From the NCBI GenBank assembly GCA_900316955.1, contig ONEX01000007.1:62001-126000 (forward strand): a DNA stretch of 64,000 nt, in the 5' to 3' direction. Position 1 is the stretch's first letter, and every line of letters begins with the position of its first letter. Below the pieces are notes generated by a model. That model did no database searches, was not told where the DNA came from, and worked only from the letters and a program-made list of their open reading frames with translations. The translations under genes and the position numbers were made by a program. This document shows positions 25,851 to 34,776 of the stretch, piece after piece. Source of the stretch: an uncultured Bacteroidales bacterium. Its GTDB lineage: Bacteria; Bacteroidota; Bacteroidia; Bacteroidales; UBA932.

Positions 25851-27433
25851 TGAGAAAACTCCTTTACACCGCCCTTGCGCTCGTGGTCGCCTTCTCCTGC
25901 GGCAAGCCGGAGGAGGTGATCCCGGGGCGGGTGGAACCCGACAAGCCGGATCCGAAGCCGGGTGAGTCGGAGTATGCCGATCCCGGCGTGGAGCCCCACA
26001 AGGACGGGCAGCCGTACGACACGTACCGCGGCCTCGTCATGGCGGGCTACCAGGGCTGGTTCGGCACGCCGGGCGACGGCTCGCCGATGACGCAGGTCCC
26101 GAACCAGGGCTGGTACCACTACCGCGAAAGCGAGCAGTTCCGCCCGGGGGTCCTGCGCAACTCCATCGACTTCTGGCCGGATATGTCCGAGTACGAGAAG
26201 AAGTACGTGGTGGGCGACGGCGACGCGACCGGCTACAGCTCTCCTTTCATCCTTCCCGACGGCTCGCACGCCACGGTGTTCAGCTCCTATGACGAGTCCA
26301 CGGTGCTCACGCACTTCAAGTGGATGAAGCAGTACGGGCTGGACGGCGTGTTCATGCAGCGCTTCGTGGGCGAGATCCAGGACGCCAAGCACAAGGACCA
26401 TTTCGACACCGTGCTCAAGCACGCGATGAAGGGCTCCAACGAGTTCGGCCGCGCCATCGCCGTGATGTACGACATGGGCGGAACGACCAACGACAATATG
26501 GCGAAGAGCATGGTGGCCGACGCGCAGAAGCTGATGGACCAGTACAACCTCAAGGACCGCAGCACCCAGAAGTTCTACCTGTACGAGAACGGAAAGCCGC
26601 TCCTGGCCCTCTGGGGATTCGGTTTCAACGACAGCAACCTGCCCAAGCCCTCCTTCATCGAACCCTACATCGAGCAGCTCCAGGCCCAGGGCTGGGCCAT
26701 CATGCTGGGCTGCCCGGGTTACTGGCGGGCCGGCGGCAACGACGCCCTGAGCGGGACCGAGCACCGCAAGATGATCGAGATCATCAAGAAGTGCGACGCT
26801 TTCATCCCGTGGTACGTGGGCCGTTACGGCAACGACAACTTCGAAAGCAGCGACTGGCAGGCCCGGATCAAGGACGACATCGCCGAGGCGAAGAAGTACT
26901 CCACCGACGGTCACGTCGTGGTGTACGCCCCGCACGTGTTCCCGGGCGGCAGCGACCGCAACATGCACCCGAACAACGGCTATCCCGACGGCGACGCCAC
27001 CAACACGGGCTTCCGCTTCGGCGGCAAGTTCTACTGGAAGCAGTTCTACCGCGACATCAAGGCGGGCGCCCAGGCCATCTACGTGGGCATGTTCGACGAG
27101 ATTGACGAAGGTACCGCCATCTTCAAGCAGATGCACGTGTCCGAGGTTCCGTCCAACGTCCCGTACAAGAAAGCCAACGTCCCGGCCGGATATGGCTATA
27201 CCTCCGACGACGACTACTGGGTGACCAGCTACACGAACGGAAACTACCGGATGAATTCTTCGGAGCAGAGCGGGGACGGCGTCCGCTGGAGCAGGAAGAC
27301 ATCCGATCTGGACATCCGCTTCCAGGGTATCGACGACAACCTGCCCACCGACTGGTACCTGTTCCTGACGGGCGAGGCGGCGAAGATGCTCCGCGGCGAA
27401 GTGAAGATGACCCCGGACATGCCGACCAAATAA
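25847..27433 (+). CDS. GH99/GH71-like glycoside hydrolase lipoprotein
   Basis: A 528-residue lipoprotein (ALALVVAFSCG). From residue about 60 it has the GH99/71-like barrel: YRGLVMAGYQGWFG at the first strand, FKWMKQYGLDGVFMQRF, and MFDEIDEGTAIF, whose Glu418 and Glu421 correspond to the two catalytic carboxylates of GH99. GH99 enzymes are endo-alpha-1,2-mannosidases or mannanases; this Bacteroidetes subgroup is often only annotated as GH71/99-like, so the substrate is uncertain. With GH92 in the same PUL, alpha-mannan is a fair guess. Confidence 0.8.
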   Translation: MMRKLLYTALALVVAFSCGKPEEVIPGRVEPDKPDPKPGESEYADPGVEPHKDGQPYDTYRGLVMAGYQGWFGTPGDGSPMTQVPNQGWYHYRESEQFRPGVLRNSIDFWPDMSEYEKKYVVGDGDATGYSSPFILPDGSHATVFSSYDESTVLTHFKWMKQYGLDGVFMQRFVGEIQDAKHKDHFDTVLKHAMKGSNEFGRAIAVMYDMGGTTNDNMAKSMVADAQKLMDQYNLKDRSTQKFYLYENGKPLLALWGFGFNDSNLPKPSFIEPYIEQLQAQGWAIMLGCPGYWRAGGNDALSGTEHRKMIEIIKKCDAFIPWYVGRYGNDNFESSDWQARIKDDIAEAKKYSTDGHVVVYAPHVFPGGSDRNMHPNNGYPDGDATNTGFRFGGKFYWKQFYRDIKAGAQAIYVGMFDEIDEGTAIFKQMHVSEVPSNVPYKKANVPAGYGYTSDDDYWVTSYTNGNYRMNSSEQSGDGVRWSRKTSDLDIRFQGIDDNLPTDWYLFLTGEAAKMLRGEVKMTPDMPTK

Positions 27434-27445
27434 GCAAGAACCAAG

Positions 27446-28441
27446 ATGAAAACCTTACGATTCCTGACGATACCGGCCGTTGTGGCCGCCTGCCTGATGG
27501 CATTCTCCTGCGGGTGCAACAAGACGCCCGCCGCCGAGGAGGTCGTCGAGCTCCAGATGCCCGGCAACCCTTTCATCACCGAGCTCTACCTGGCCGACCC
27601 CTCCGCCCACGTGTGGAGCGACGGACGCCTGTATGTCTATCCTTCCCATGACGTCGCCCCGCCCCGGGGCTGCGACCTGATGGACGGATACCACGTGTTC
27701 TCCACCACCGACATGGTCAACTGGACCGACCACGGCGAGTTCCTGCATTCCCGCGACGTAGCCTGGGGACGGCCCGAGGGCGGTTTCATGTGGGCCCCGG
27801 ACGCGGCGTACCGGAACGGGAAGTACTACTACTATTTCCCGCACCCGAGCGGCACGGACTGGAACAACACCTGGAAGGTGGGCGTCGGCGTCTCCGACAA
27901 GCCCACGATGGAAAACCTGAAGCTCCTCGGCTATCTCGAGGGCCTCGGCGACGCGTTCTCGATGATCGACCCCTGCGTGTTCACCGACGATGACGGGCAG
28001 GCCTACTTCTACTACGGAGGCGGCGGCCGGATGATTGGCGTGAAGCTCAAGGACAACATGACCGAGATCGACGGCGAGCCCGTGCCGATGAAGGGGATGA
28101 AGGACTACCACGAAGGTCCGTGGGTGTTCAAGAACAACGGCAAATACTACCTGATGTATGCCGACAACCACCAGGAACCCGGCCTCGGGGGACGGAACCA
28201 GCTCCGCTACTGCTGGAGCGACTCCCCGCTCGGCCCCTGGGAGTACAAGGGCATCATCCTGAAGCCTACCGACTGCGACACCTCCCACGGCAGCATCGTG
28301 AAGTACAAGGGCCAGTGGTACCTGTTCTATCACAACTGCAACATCTCTCACATGGGGAACCTCCGTTCCATCTGCGTGGACAAGCTCTATTTCAACGAAG
28401 ACGGCACCATCCGCGAGGTCGTCCAGACCTTCGCGAAATGA
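27446..28441 (+). CDS. GH43 glycosidase lipoprotein (free-standing paralogue)
   Basis: A 331-residue lipoprotein (leader ending MAFSCGC). It is a single GH43 domain: DPSAHVWSDGRLYVYPSHD, DPCVFTDDDGQAYFYYGGGG, YHEGPWVFKNNGKYYLMY. It is very similar along its length to the GH43 half of the fusion at 11993-13558; both end with NLRSICVD-(R/K)-LY-(Y/F)-NEDGTIR. This indicates duplication inside the PUL. It is translationally coupled (ATGA) to the tandem GH99-like gene. Confidence 0.9.
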   Translation: MKTLRFLTIPAVVAACLMAFSCGCNKTPAAEEVVELQMPGNPFITELYLADPSAHVWSDGRLYVYPSHDVAPPRGCDLMDGYHVFSTTDMVNWTDHGEFLHSRDVAWGRPEGGFMWAPDAAYRNGKYYYYFPHPSGTDWNNTWKVGVGVSDKPTMENLKLLGYLEGLGDAFSMIDPCVFTDDDGQAYFYYGGGGRMIGVKLKDNMTEIDGEPVPMKGMKDYHEGPWVFKNNGKYYLMYADNHQEPGLGGRNQLRYCWSDSPLGPWEYKGIILKPTDCDTSHGSIVKYKGQWYLFYHNCNISHMGNLRSICVDKLYFNEDGTIREVVQTFAK

Positions 28442-30879
28442 GACGGCTGCTGACTGTACTGATCCTGACCGCCGCTACGGTCTCTGCCTCCGCGCAGGGA
28501 CCGTATCGGTCTTCTATCACCTACGAGTCCTACGAAGGGCTCGTGATGGCGGGGTACCAGGGGTGGTTCAACACTCCCGGCGACGGGGCCGGCCGGAACT
28601 GGCACCACTACGAGAAAGGCCGGCGCTTCGAGCCGGGCTGGTGCACCATCGACCTGTGGCCGGAGGTGGACGAGTATCCGCAGCTGTACGAGACGGCTTT
28701 CCGCTTCGAGGACGGCACGCCCGCGTATGTCCCGTCCCCGTATGACAAGAGTACGGTCGATGTCCACTTCCGCTGGATGAAGGAGTACGGCCTGGACGGC
28801 GTGTTCCTCCAGCGGTTCATCGCGGAGATCGCCAATCCCTCCGGGAAGAAGCATTTCAACAAGGTGATGGACTCGGCGATGGAATGCGCGAACAAGTACG
28901 ACCGCGCCGTCGCCGTCATGTACGACCTCAGCGGCATGCCCGCCAATGGCCCGGAGATCCTCTTGAAGGACATCGACGCGCTGGCGGAGGCCCATCATCT
29001 CTTCGACCACCGGGCCAATCCGTCCTACCTGTACCAGAACGGGAAGCCGCTCGTGACGGTGTGGGGCGTGGGCTTCAACGACAACCGGAAATACGGCTTC
29101 GACGAGGCCGAGAAGATCATCGACGGCCTGAAGGCCAAGGGCTACAGCGTGATGATCGGCGTGCCTACACATTGGCGGACGCTCACGAAGGACACCCTGC
29201 CCGACAAGCGGCTCCATGCGCTCATCCGCAAGTGCGACATCGTGATGCCCTGGTTCGTGGGCCGGTACAACGAACGGACCTACGGGAGCTACAAGCCGCT
29301 GATCCGGAAGGACATGGCCTGGGCCGAGAAGGAGGGAGTCGCCTATGCGCCCCTCTGCTTCCCGGGTTTCTCCTGGGCCAATATGCAGCGCCTCGGACAT
29401 CCCGGCGTCCAGATTCCCCGGAACGGGGGCAGTTTCTTCAAGAAACAGCTGGACTACTGCCTGGACAGCGGCGCCAAGATGCTCTACATCGCGATGTTCG
29501 ACGAGATCGACGAGGGCACGGCCATCTTCAAGATCGCCCGGAAAGTGCCCGTGGCGGCTCCCGGAAGCACCTTCGTGCCCCTGGAGGACGGCGTCCCGTC
29601 GGACCGTTACCTGACGCTCGCCGGCGAGGCGGCCGCCCGGCTGAAAGGGAAGCTGATGGCGCAGAACCGGCATGGCTCCGACCTTGTCCATCCAGAGTAT
29701 GAGGGGCTGGTCATGGCTGGCTACCAGGGCTGGTTCCACCTGCCCCGGAACGGGGTGATGTATCCTGACGAGAACCGGGTCCATATCGACATGTGGCCCG
29801 ATGTGAGCGAATACGAGAATACCTATCCGACCGGACTCCGCAACGCCGACGGTTCCACCGCGCGTTTCTTCTGCTCGGATGACGAGCAGACGGTCCGGAC
29901 GCACTTCCGCTGGATGCAGGAGTATGGCCTGGACGGAGTGTTCCTCCAGCGCTTTTACGGTTCCTGTCGCCCGCAGCGCGGGACGCGGAAGCATTCCGTA
30001 ACGGTTCTCCGGCATGCGATGGCGGCGGCGCAGGAGTACGACCGCGCTTTCGCGGTGATGTACGACCTGTCCGGCCTCAGCCCCGAGCGGGAAGAAACCT
30101 GCGATTTGCTGCAGGAGGACTGGAAGTTCCTGGTGGACAGTATGAAAGTGACTTCCTATGGGAAGCGGAACGAGTACCTGGGGCACCTGGGAAAACCGCT
30201 CGTGGTCATCTGGGGCGTGGGTTTCCCGGACCGGACCTATGACATCCGGAAGATCAAGCTGGCGGAGCTCATCGACTTCCTGCACAACGATCCGGACTAC
30301 GGCGGCTGCACGGTGATGCTGGGCATCCCGACCTATTGGCGGGACCTCTGCGCCGACTGCACCACGGACTCTTACCTGCATACCCTCATCCGCATGGCGG
30401 ACCTGGTCCTCCCCTGGATGGTCCAGCGCTTCACACCGTTGCTTCACTTCGAGATGAACCGCTACCGCGACCGCATCATGAAGGATACAGAGTGGTGCGA
30501 ACGGAACGGCGTGGGCTATGTTCCGCTCGTGTATCCCGGATTCAGCTGGTACAACCTGAGCCGCGGCGGCTCGGATGCCAATGACATCGGCGGAGAGAAG
30601 CCGCTGGCGAGCATCCCGCGCCAGGGCGGCAAGTTCTACTGGGATCAGATCTATACGGCCGTCTGCGCCGGGGCGAAGATGCTCTATGTGGCGATGTTCG
30701 ACGAGGTGAACGAAGGCACGGCCATTTTCAAGTGCACGGACACACCGCCCGTCAGCGACGTCGCGAAGTTCGTCGACATGGACGGACAACCGTCCGACCA
30801 CTATCTCTTCCTCACCGGCGAAGGCGCCCGGATGCTCCGCGGCGAACGGCCGCTGGAGAAGGCGATGCCGGTGAGATAG
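28438..30879 (+). CDS. Tandem double GH99/71-like glycoside hydrolase
   Basis: An 813-residue secreted protein. The start overlaps the GH43 stop; the signal peptide is RRLLTVLILTAATVSASAQ. It has two full GH99-like modules: the first from YEGLVMAGYQGWFNTPGDG to MFDEIDEGTAIFK (about residues 25-365), the second from YEGLVMAGYQGWFHLPRNG to MFDEVNEGTAIFK (about 415-765). Both keep the paired acidic motif (E-x-x-E). The modules resemble each other and the gene at 25847-27433, so the PUL encodes three copies. The two halves differ in substrate-loop sequence, so they may cut different linkages. Confidence 0.8.
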   Translation: MRRLLTVLILTAATVSASAQGPYRSSITYESYEGLVMAGYQGWFNTPGDGAGRNWHHYEKGRRFEPGWCTIDLWPEVDEYPQLYETAFRFEDGTPAYVPSPYDKSTVDVHFRWMKEYGLDGVFLQRFIAEIANPSGKKHFNKVMDSAMECANKYDRAVAVMYDLSGMPANGPEILLKDIDALAEAHHLFDHRANPSYLYQNGKPLVTVWGVGFNDNRKYGFDEAEKIIDGLKAKGYSVMIGVPTHWRTLTKDTLPDKRLHALIRKCDIVMPWFVGRYNERTYGSYKPLIRKDMAWAEKEGVAYAPLCFPGFSWANMQRLGHPGVQIPRNGGSFFKKQLDYCLDSGAKMLYIAMFDEIDEGTAIFKIARKVPVAAPGSTFVPLEDGVPSDRYLTLAGEAAARLKGKLMAQNRHGSDLVHPEYEGLVMAGYQGWFHLPRNGVMYPDENRVHIDMWPDVSEYENTYPTGLRNADGSTARFFCSDDEQTVRTHFRWMQEYGLDGVFLQRFYGSCRPQRGTRKHSVTVLRHAMAAAQEYDRAFAVMYDLSGLSPEREETCDLLQEDWKFLVDSMKVTSYGKRNEYLGHLGKPLVVIWGVGFPDRTYDIRKIKLAELIDFLHNDPDYGGCTVMLGIPTYWRDLCADCTTDSYLHTLIRMADLVLPWMVQRFTPLLHFEMNRYRDRIMKDTEWCERNGVGYVPLVYPGFSWYNLSRGGSDANDIGGEKPLASIPRQGGKFYWDQIYTAVCAGAKMLYVAMFDEVNEGTAIFKCTDTPPVSDVAKFVDMDGQPSDHYLFLTGEGARMLRGERPLEKAMPVR

Positions 30880-30899
30880 GGCGGCGTCGGAAATCTTGC

Positions 30900-30907
30900 T
30901 ATCTTTG
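30900..30907 (+). promoter_or_regulatory. -7 box (TATCTTTG) for the GH5 gene
   Basis: TATCTTTG matches TAnnTTTG exactly and lies only 6 bp before the ATG at 30914, so the transcript would be leaderless or nearly so. No TTAA array is present here. Confidence 0.55.
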
Positions 30908-30913
30908 CGAAAC

Positions 30914-32140
30914 ATGACCAAGCGATTCCTTTCCTGCGCAGCTGCCGTCCTGCTGCTGGCGGCCTGCGCCCCCCACTCTTTCGTGTCCATCGACGGGACC
31001 ACCCTGGTCGGCACGGACGGGAAACCTTTCCTCATCAAGGGCACCAACCTGGGCAACTGGCTCAATCCGGAAGGGTACATGTTCGGCTTCGGCCGGACCA
31101 ATTCGCCGCGGATGATCGAGGACCTGCTGTGCGAGATGGTGGGCCCCGACGAGGCGGCGGCCTTCTGGAAACAGTTCAAGGACAACTATATCACCGAGGA
31201 AGACATCGCTTTCATCGCCTCGACGGGTGCCAATACCATCCGGCTTCCGTTCCATTACAAACTCTTTACCGACGAGGACTACATGGGCCTTTCCGCCGGC
31301 CAGGACGGCTTCGACCGGGTCGATGCCTGCGTGGAGTGGTGCCGGAAATACGGTCTGTATCTGATTCTGGACATGCACGATGCGCCGGGCGGGCAGACGG
31401 GTGACAACATCGATGACAGCTACGGCTATCCCTGGCTGTTCGAAAGCGAACCCTCCCGCCGGCTGTTCTGCGACATCTGGCAGCGGATCGCCCGGCATTA
31501 CCGGGACGAACCCGTCATCCTGGGCTATGAACTGATCAACGAGCCCATCGCTCCCTATTTCGGGGAGAAGACGGAGGCACTGAACACGATGCTGGAAGGC
31601 CTTCACAAAGAAGCGGTCGCCGCCATCCGGGAAGTGGACCGGAACCACATCATCCTGCTGGGGGGCGCCCAGTGGAACGGCAATTTCGGGCCGTTCACCG
31701 ACTGGACCTACGATGACAAGATCATGTACACTTGCCACAGGTATGGCGGGGAACCCACGAAGGAGGCTATCCAGGAGATCATCGACTTCCGCGACAAGAC
31801 GGGATTGCCGATGTACATGGGCGAGATCGGCCACAACACGGCCGAGTGGCAGGCGGTGTTCTGCCGGACAATGGAAGAGAACAACATCGGCTGGACTTTC
31901 TGGCCGTACAAGAAGATCGACGGATCCTGCATGGTTTCGTTCCGGGCGCCCGAAGGCTGGCAGGAAGTGCGCCACTTCTCCGAGGCGCCTCGCGGGACCT
32001 ATGCGGAAATCCGCGAAGCCGGCGTGGACCCGATTGTCGCCCAGGAGGCGCTCGCAGGCCTCGTGGAAGCCGTGAAGTTCAAGAACTGCCATCCGCAAGG
32101 CTCCTACATCCGGTCCATCCAATTGACGTATGGGGATTGA
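30914..32140 (+). CDS. GH5-family glycoside hydrolase lipoprotein
   Basis: A 408-residue lipoprotein (AVLLLAACAP). The GH5 barrel begins at FLIKGTNLGNWLNPEGYMFGF; the acid/base is Glu210 in GYELINEP and the nucleophile Glu304 in YMGEIGHNT. TFWPYKKIDG at the end is the usual aromatic strand-8 region. GH5 enzymes act on beta-glucans, mannans or related chains. It has its own promoter, separate from the susCD unit. Confidence 0.88.
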   Translation: MTKRFLSCAAAVLLLAACAPHSFVSIDGTTLVGTDGKPFLIKGTNLGNWLNPEGYMFGFGRTNSPRMIEDLLCEMVGPDEAAAFWKQFKDNYITEEDIAFIASTGANTIRLPFHYKLFTDEDYMGLSAGQDGFDRVDACVEWCRKYGLYLILDMHDAPGGQTGDNIDDSYGYPWLFESEPSRRLFCDIWQRIARHYRDEPVILGYELINEPIAPYFGEKTEALNTMLEGLHKEAVAAIREVDRNHIILLGGAQWNGNFGPFTDWTYDDKIMYTCHRYGGEPTKEAIQEIIDFRDKTGLPMYMGEIGHNTAEWQAVFCRTMEENNIGWTFWPYKKIDGSCMVSFRAPEGWQEVRHFSEAPRGTYAEIREAGVDPIVAQEALAGLVEAVKFKNCHPQGSYIRSIQLTYGD

Positions 32141-32170
32141 CCCCGGGGAAATCGTTTCGGTGGGGCGTGT

Positions 32171-32197
32171 TTTGTCCGTTTATTATTTGTATCTTTG
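32171..32197 (+). promoter_or_regulatory. Promoter of the membrane regulator gene
   Basis: TTTG at 32171-32174 and TATCTTTG at 32190-32197 give a Bacteroidetes-type -33/-7 pair (15 bp apart, slightly short). The ATG is at 32227. Confidence 0.55.
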
Positions 32198-32226
32198 CCT
32201 ATTAGTGACACTTGACTGAAATCAGG

Positions 32227-34776
32227 ATGAGGCACTTGACCCGGATACTCTGCACGATGCTCCTGCTCGGCGCCCCGCTTTTCGCGGCGTCGGCGCAGGC
32301 CGTGTCGGACAGCGCGAGCATCCAGGCGGCGGAGCTGGACTATGGCCTCCATATCGTCTCTTATCCGGCGCACTCGGACGAGTTCACCGGCCTCGCCCTG
32401 GAGGACGGGAAGGCGATTCCCGTCAAGGGGAAGACGCTGGAGATGTCCTTCAACCTGTTCAACCGGCCGGACAACGTGTTCGGCTGCATCTTCCGCATCA
32501 TCACCGACAAGGGGGACAACGTGGACCTGATGTACACGGCGGACCTGCAGGACGCGCGGAAGCTCATCCTCGTGACCGGCGACCAGGTCCATTTCATCGC
32601 GACGGAGATTCCGATGGAGCAGTGGTTCCCGGTCCGGATCGGCCTGAACACGAAGGACGGAACCATCGACCTGGACTACAACGGCGCCAAGTTCTCGGTC
32701 CGCGACGCCGGGACGAAGGGCGCGAAGACCTTCCGGATCAGCTTCGGCCTGTGCCAGCTGGCGGGCTACACCCTCGGCGACGTGGCTTCGGTCAATGTCC
32801 GGGACATCAATCTGTCCCTGAACGGGAAGCCGTTCCGCGCCTGGGAGTGCGCCCGGCATGCCGGGGACCTGTGCTATGACGGGCTGGGCGGCGTCCCCGC
32901 CCGGGCCTTGAACCCGCAGTGGATGGTCGACAGCTACATCTCCTTCAAGCCGGTCTTCGCCCATACCTTCGAAAGCATTCCTTCCATTACCTTCGACGAC
33001 AAGGACAAGTTCTACCTGACCTGCCCCGACGAGCCCATCCACGTGTTCTCCACCACGGACGGCTCCCTGACGGAGATTCCTGTCCGCGGCGGATACAATC
33101 CGGCGAACTTCCCCAACCAGCTGCTCTATGTGGCCGGCCACCACCACTGGCTCACCGCCTACAACCTGGACGAAGGCCTCTTCTCGAAGTTCGACTTCAA
33201 GTCCGGCCGCTGGGAGAACGAGAAGGAACCCGAGCAGGACCACTATTTCTGGAACAACACGAATACCTGGGAGCCGCGGGTGCACGCCCTGTACAGCTTC
33301 GGCGGCTATGGACACTACCATTTCCGGAACGAACTGATCGTCACGTACCTGGAGAATCCGGAGAAGAATACCCGGACGACCATCGAGGAAATCACGCCCC
33401 GCTACGGGTCCACCTCCTACATCGTGGACAGCCTGCTGTACGTTTTCGGCGGCCGCGGCAATCCTTCCGGCAAGCAGGAGCTCTCCCCGAAGAACTATTA
33501 CGACCTGTATACCATCAACACCCGGACCCTGGAAGTGAACAAGCTTTGGGATATGGGTACGTCGCCGTACGGGGACTTCATCTCGAGTGAAAACTTCGTA
33601 TACAACTGGGCCAATGGAGATTTCTACCTCCTGTCCAACCTGGATGGCTTCACGCTCCTGAAGCTGCGCCCGGAAACGCCCGGCGTCGAGCGGATGTCCC
33701 TGCCCATTCCCTGGAAGCGGAATGCCCAGTACACGTATGTGAACATCTGGCACAGCTACGAGCTGGAGAAGATCTACGCCGCCATCCTGCAGGCGCAGGT
33801 GGACGGCCATACGGACGTGGAGGTGTACGAGATCGACTATCCGCCCATTCCGGTGAGCAAGATCATGCAGGAAGGATACGGCGAGCAGGCGGGAACGGAA
33901 AAGAGCGGCCTGTGGTGGAAGATCCTGCTCGTTGCGCTTGGCGTGGCGATTATCGGCGACTATGTCTGGTACAGGTTCTTGAGGAACCGGAAGCAGCGCC
34001 GCAAGCCGGCCGTGAAAGAGCCGGCCGGCGAGCGGGAAGAGCGCTACGAACCCGAGCGGCTGTATTATGATTTCTCCCGTTCCTCGGTGAACTTCTTCGG
34101 CGGATTCCGGGTGACGGACCAGGAAGGGAATGACGTCTCGGCCCAGTTCACCCCCACGGTGAAGGCCCTCCTGATCCTCCTCATCGTGTCCACGGCGAAG
34201 TCCGGCGGCATCGCCTCCCAGAAGATCAACCACCTCCTGTGGTCCTACAAGCCGGATGATACGGCGAACAACAACCGCAACGTGTACATGTCCAAGCTCC
34301 GCGGCCTGCTGGAGGGCGTGGGCGACATCCGGATCCAGAACCAGAACAAGCTCTGGAGCATCGCCTTCGAGGGCGATACCCAGTGCGACTATCTGGAAGC
34401 GTTGCGCCTGTTCCGGGAAGGGACGGGCGAGGAGGACGTGGACCGGCTGCTGGAACTGCTCCTCAAGGGCCAGATGCTGCCCAATACCGAGCTGGACTGG
34501 ATCGACGAGTACAAGAGCGCCTTCTCCAACGCCACGATCGATTTCCTGTGCCGCCAGCTGCGCCGTGAGGATCTCTCCGACAAGACGCTCCTGCAGGCCG
34601 CCAATACGATCTTCCAGCACGACTTCCTGAACGAGGACGCCCTGCAGGCGAAAGTCCGCATCCTGTGCAAGGAGAATAAGCCCGGCCTCGCGAAGACTAT
34701 CTACGACAACTTCTGCAAGGAGTACCGCAAGTCGCTCGGCATCGACTACACCGTCCCGTTCAAGGACATGATTTAG
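32227..34776 (+). CDS. Membrane-spanning PUL regulator: LamG-like + Kelch propeller, TM helix, cytoplasmic SARP-type wHTH-BTAD
   Basis: An 849-residue protein. A signal peptide (LTRILCTMLLLGAPLFAASAQA) is followed by a periplasmic beta-sandwich (about 25-205; KTLEMSFNLFNRPDNVFGC, LDYNGAKFSV) and a Kelch-type beta-propeller (about 225-555; YVFGGRGNPSG). A single TM helix at about 560-585 (WWKILLVALGVAIIGDYVWY) precedes a basic stop-transfer. The cytoplasmic part has an OmpR/SARP-like winged helix (about 620-720; FFGGFRVTD, INHLLWSY, VYMSKLRGLL) and a helical BTAD-type domain to the end (CDYLEALRLFREG; AKTIYDNFCKEYRKSLG). It lacks histidine kinase, receiver and AraC domains, so it is not a hybrid two-component system. 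Signalling would pass from a periplasmic glycan-binding propeller directly to a DNA-binding domain. Its location in the PUL makes it the likely regulator. Confidence 0.75.
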   Translation: MRHLTRILCTMLLLGAPLFAASAQAVSDSASIQAAELDYGLHIVSYPAHSDEFTGLALEDGKAIPVKGKTLEMSFNLFNRPDNVFGCIFRIITDKGDNVDLMYTADLQDARKLILVTGDQVHFIATEIPMEQWFPVRIGLNTKDGTIDLDYNGAKFSVRDAGTKGAKTFRISFGLCQLAGYTLGDVASVNVRDINLSLNGKPFRAWECARHAGDLCYDGLGGVPARALNPQWMVDSYISFKPVFAHTFESIPSITFDDKDKFYLTCPDEPIHVFSTTDGSLTEIPVRGGYNPANFPNQLLYVAGHHHWLTAYNLDEGLFSKFDFKSGRWENEKEPEQDHYFWNNTNTWEPRVHALYSFGGYGHYHFRNELIVTYLENPEKNTRTTIEEITPRYGSTSYIVDSLLYVFGGRGNPSGKQELSPKNYYDLYTINTRTLEVNKLWDMGTSPYGDFISSENFVYNWANGDFYLLSNLDGFTLLKLRPETPGVERMSLPIPWKRNAQYTYVNIWHSYELEKIYAAILQAQVDGHTDVEVYEIDYPPIPVSKIMQEGYGEQAGTEKSGLWWKILLVALGVAIIGDYVWYRFLRNRKQRRKPAVKEPAGEREERYEPERLYYDFSRSSVNFFGGFRVTDQEGNDVSAQFTPTVKALLILLIVSTAKSGGIASQKINHLLWSYKPDDTANNNRNVYMSKLRGLLEGVGDIRIQNQNKLWSIAFEGDTQCDYLEALRLFREGTGEEDVDRLLELLLKGQMLPNTELDWIDEYKSAFSNATIDFLCRQLRREDLSDKTLLQAANTIFQHDFLNEDALQAKVRILCKENKPGLAKTIYDNFCKEYRKSLGIDYTVPFKDMI

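Noticed and set aside
32227-34776. Hybrid two-component regulator
   Set aside because: No histidine kinase H-box, ATPase, receiver or AraC domain. The cytoplasmic half is a winged helix with a BTAD-like region.
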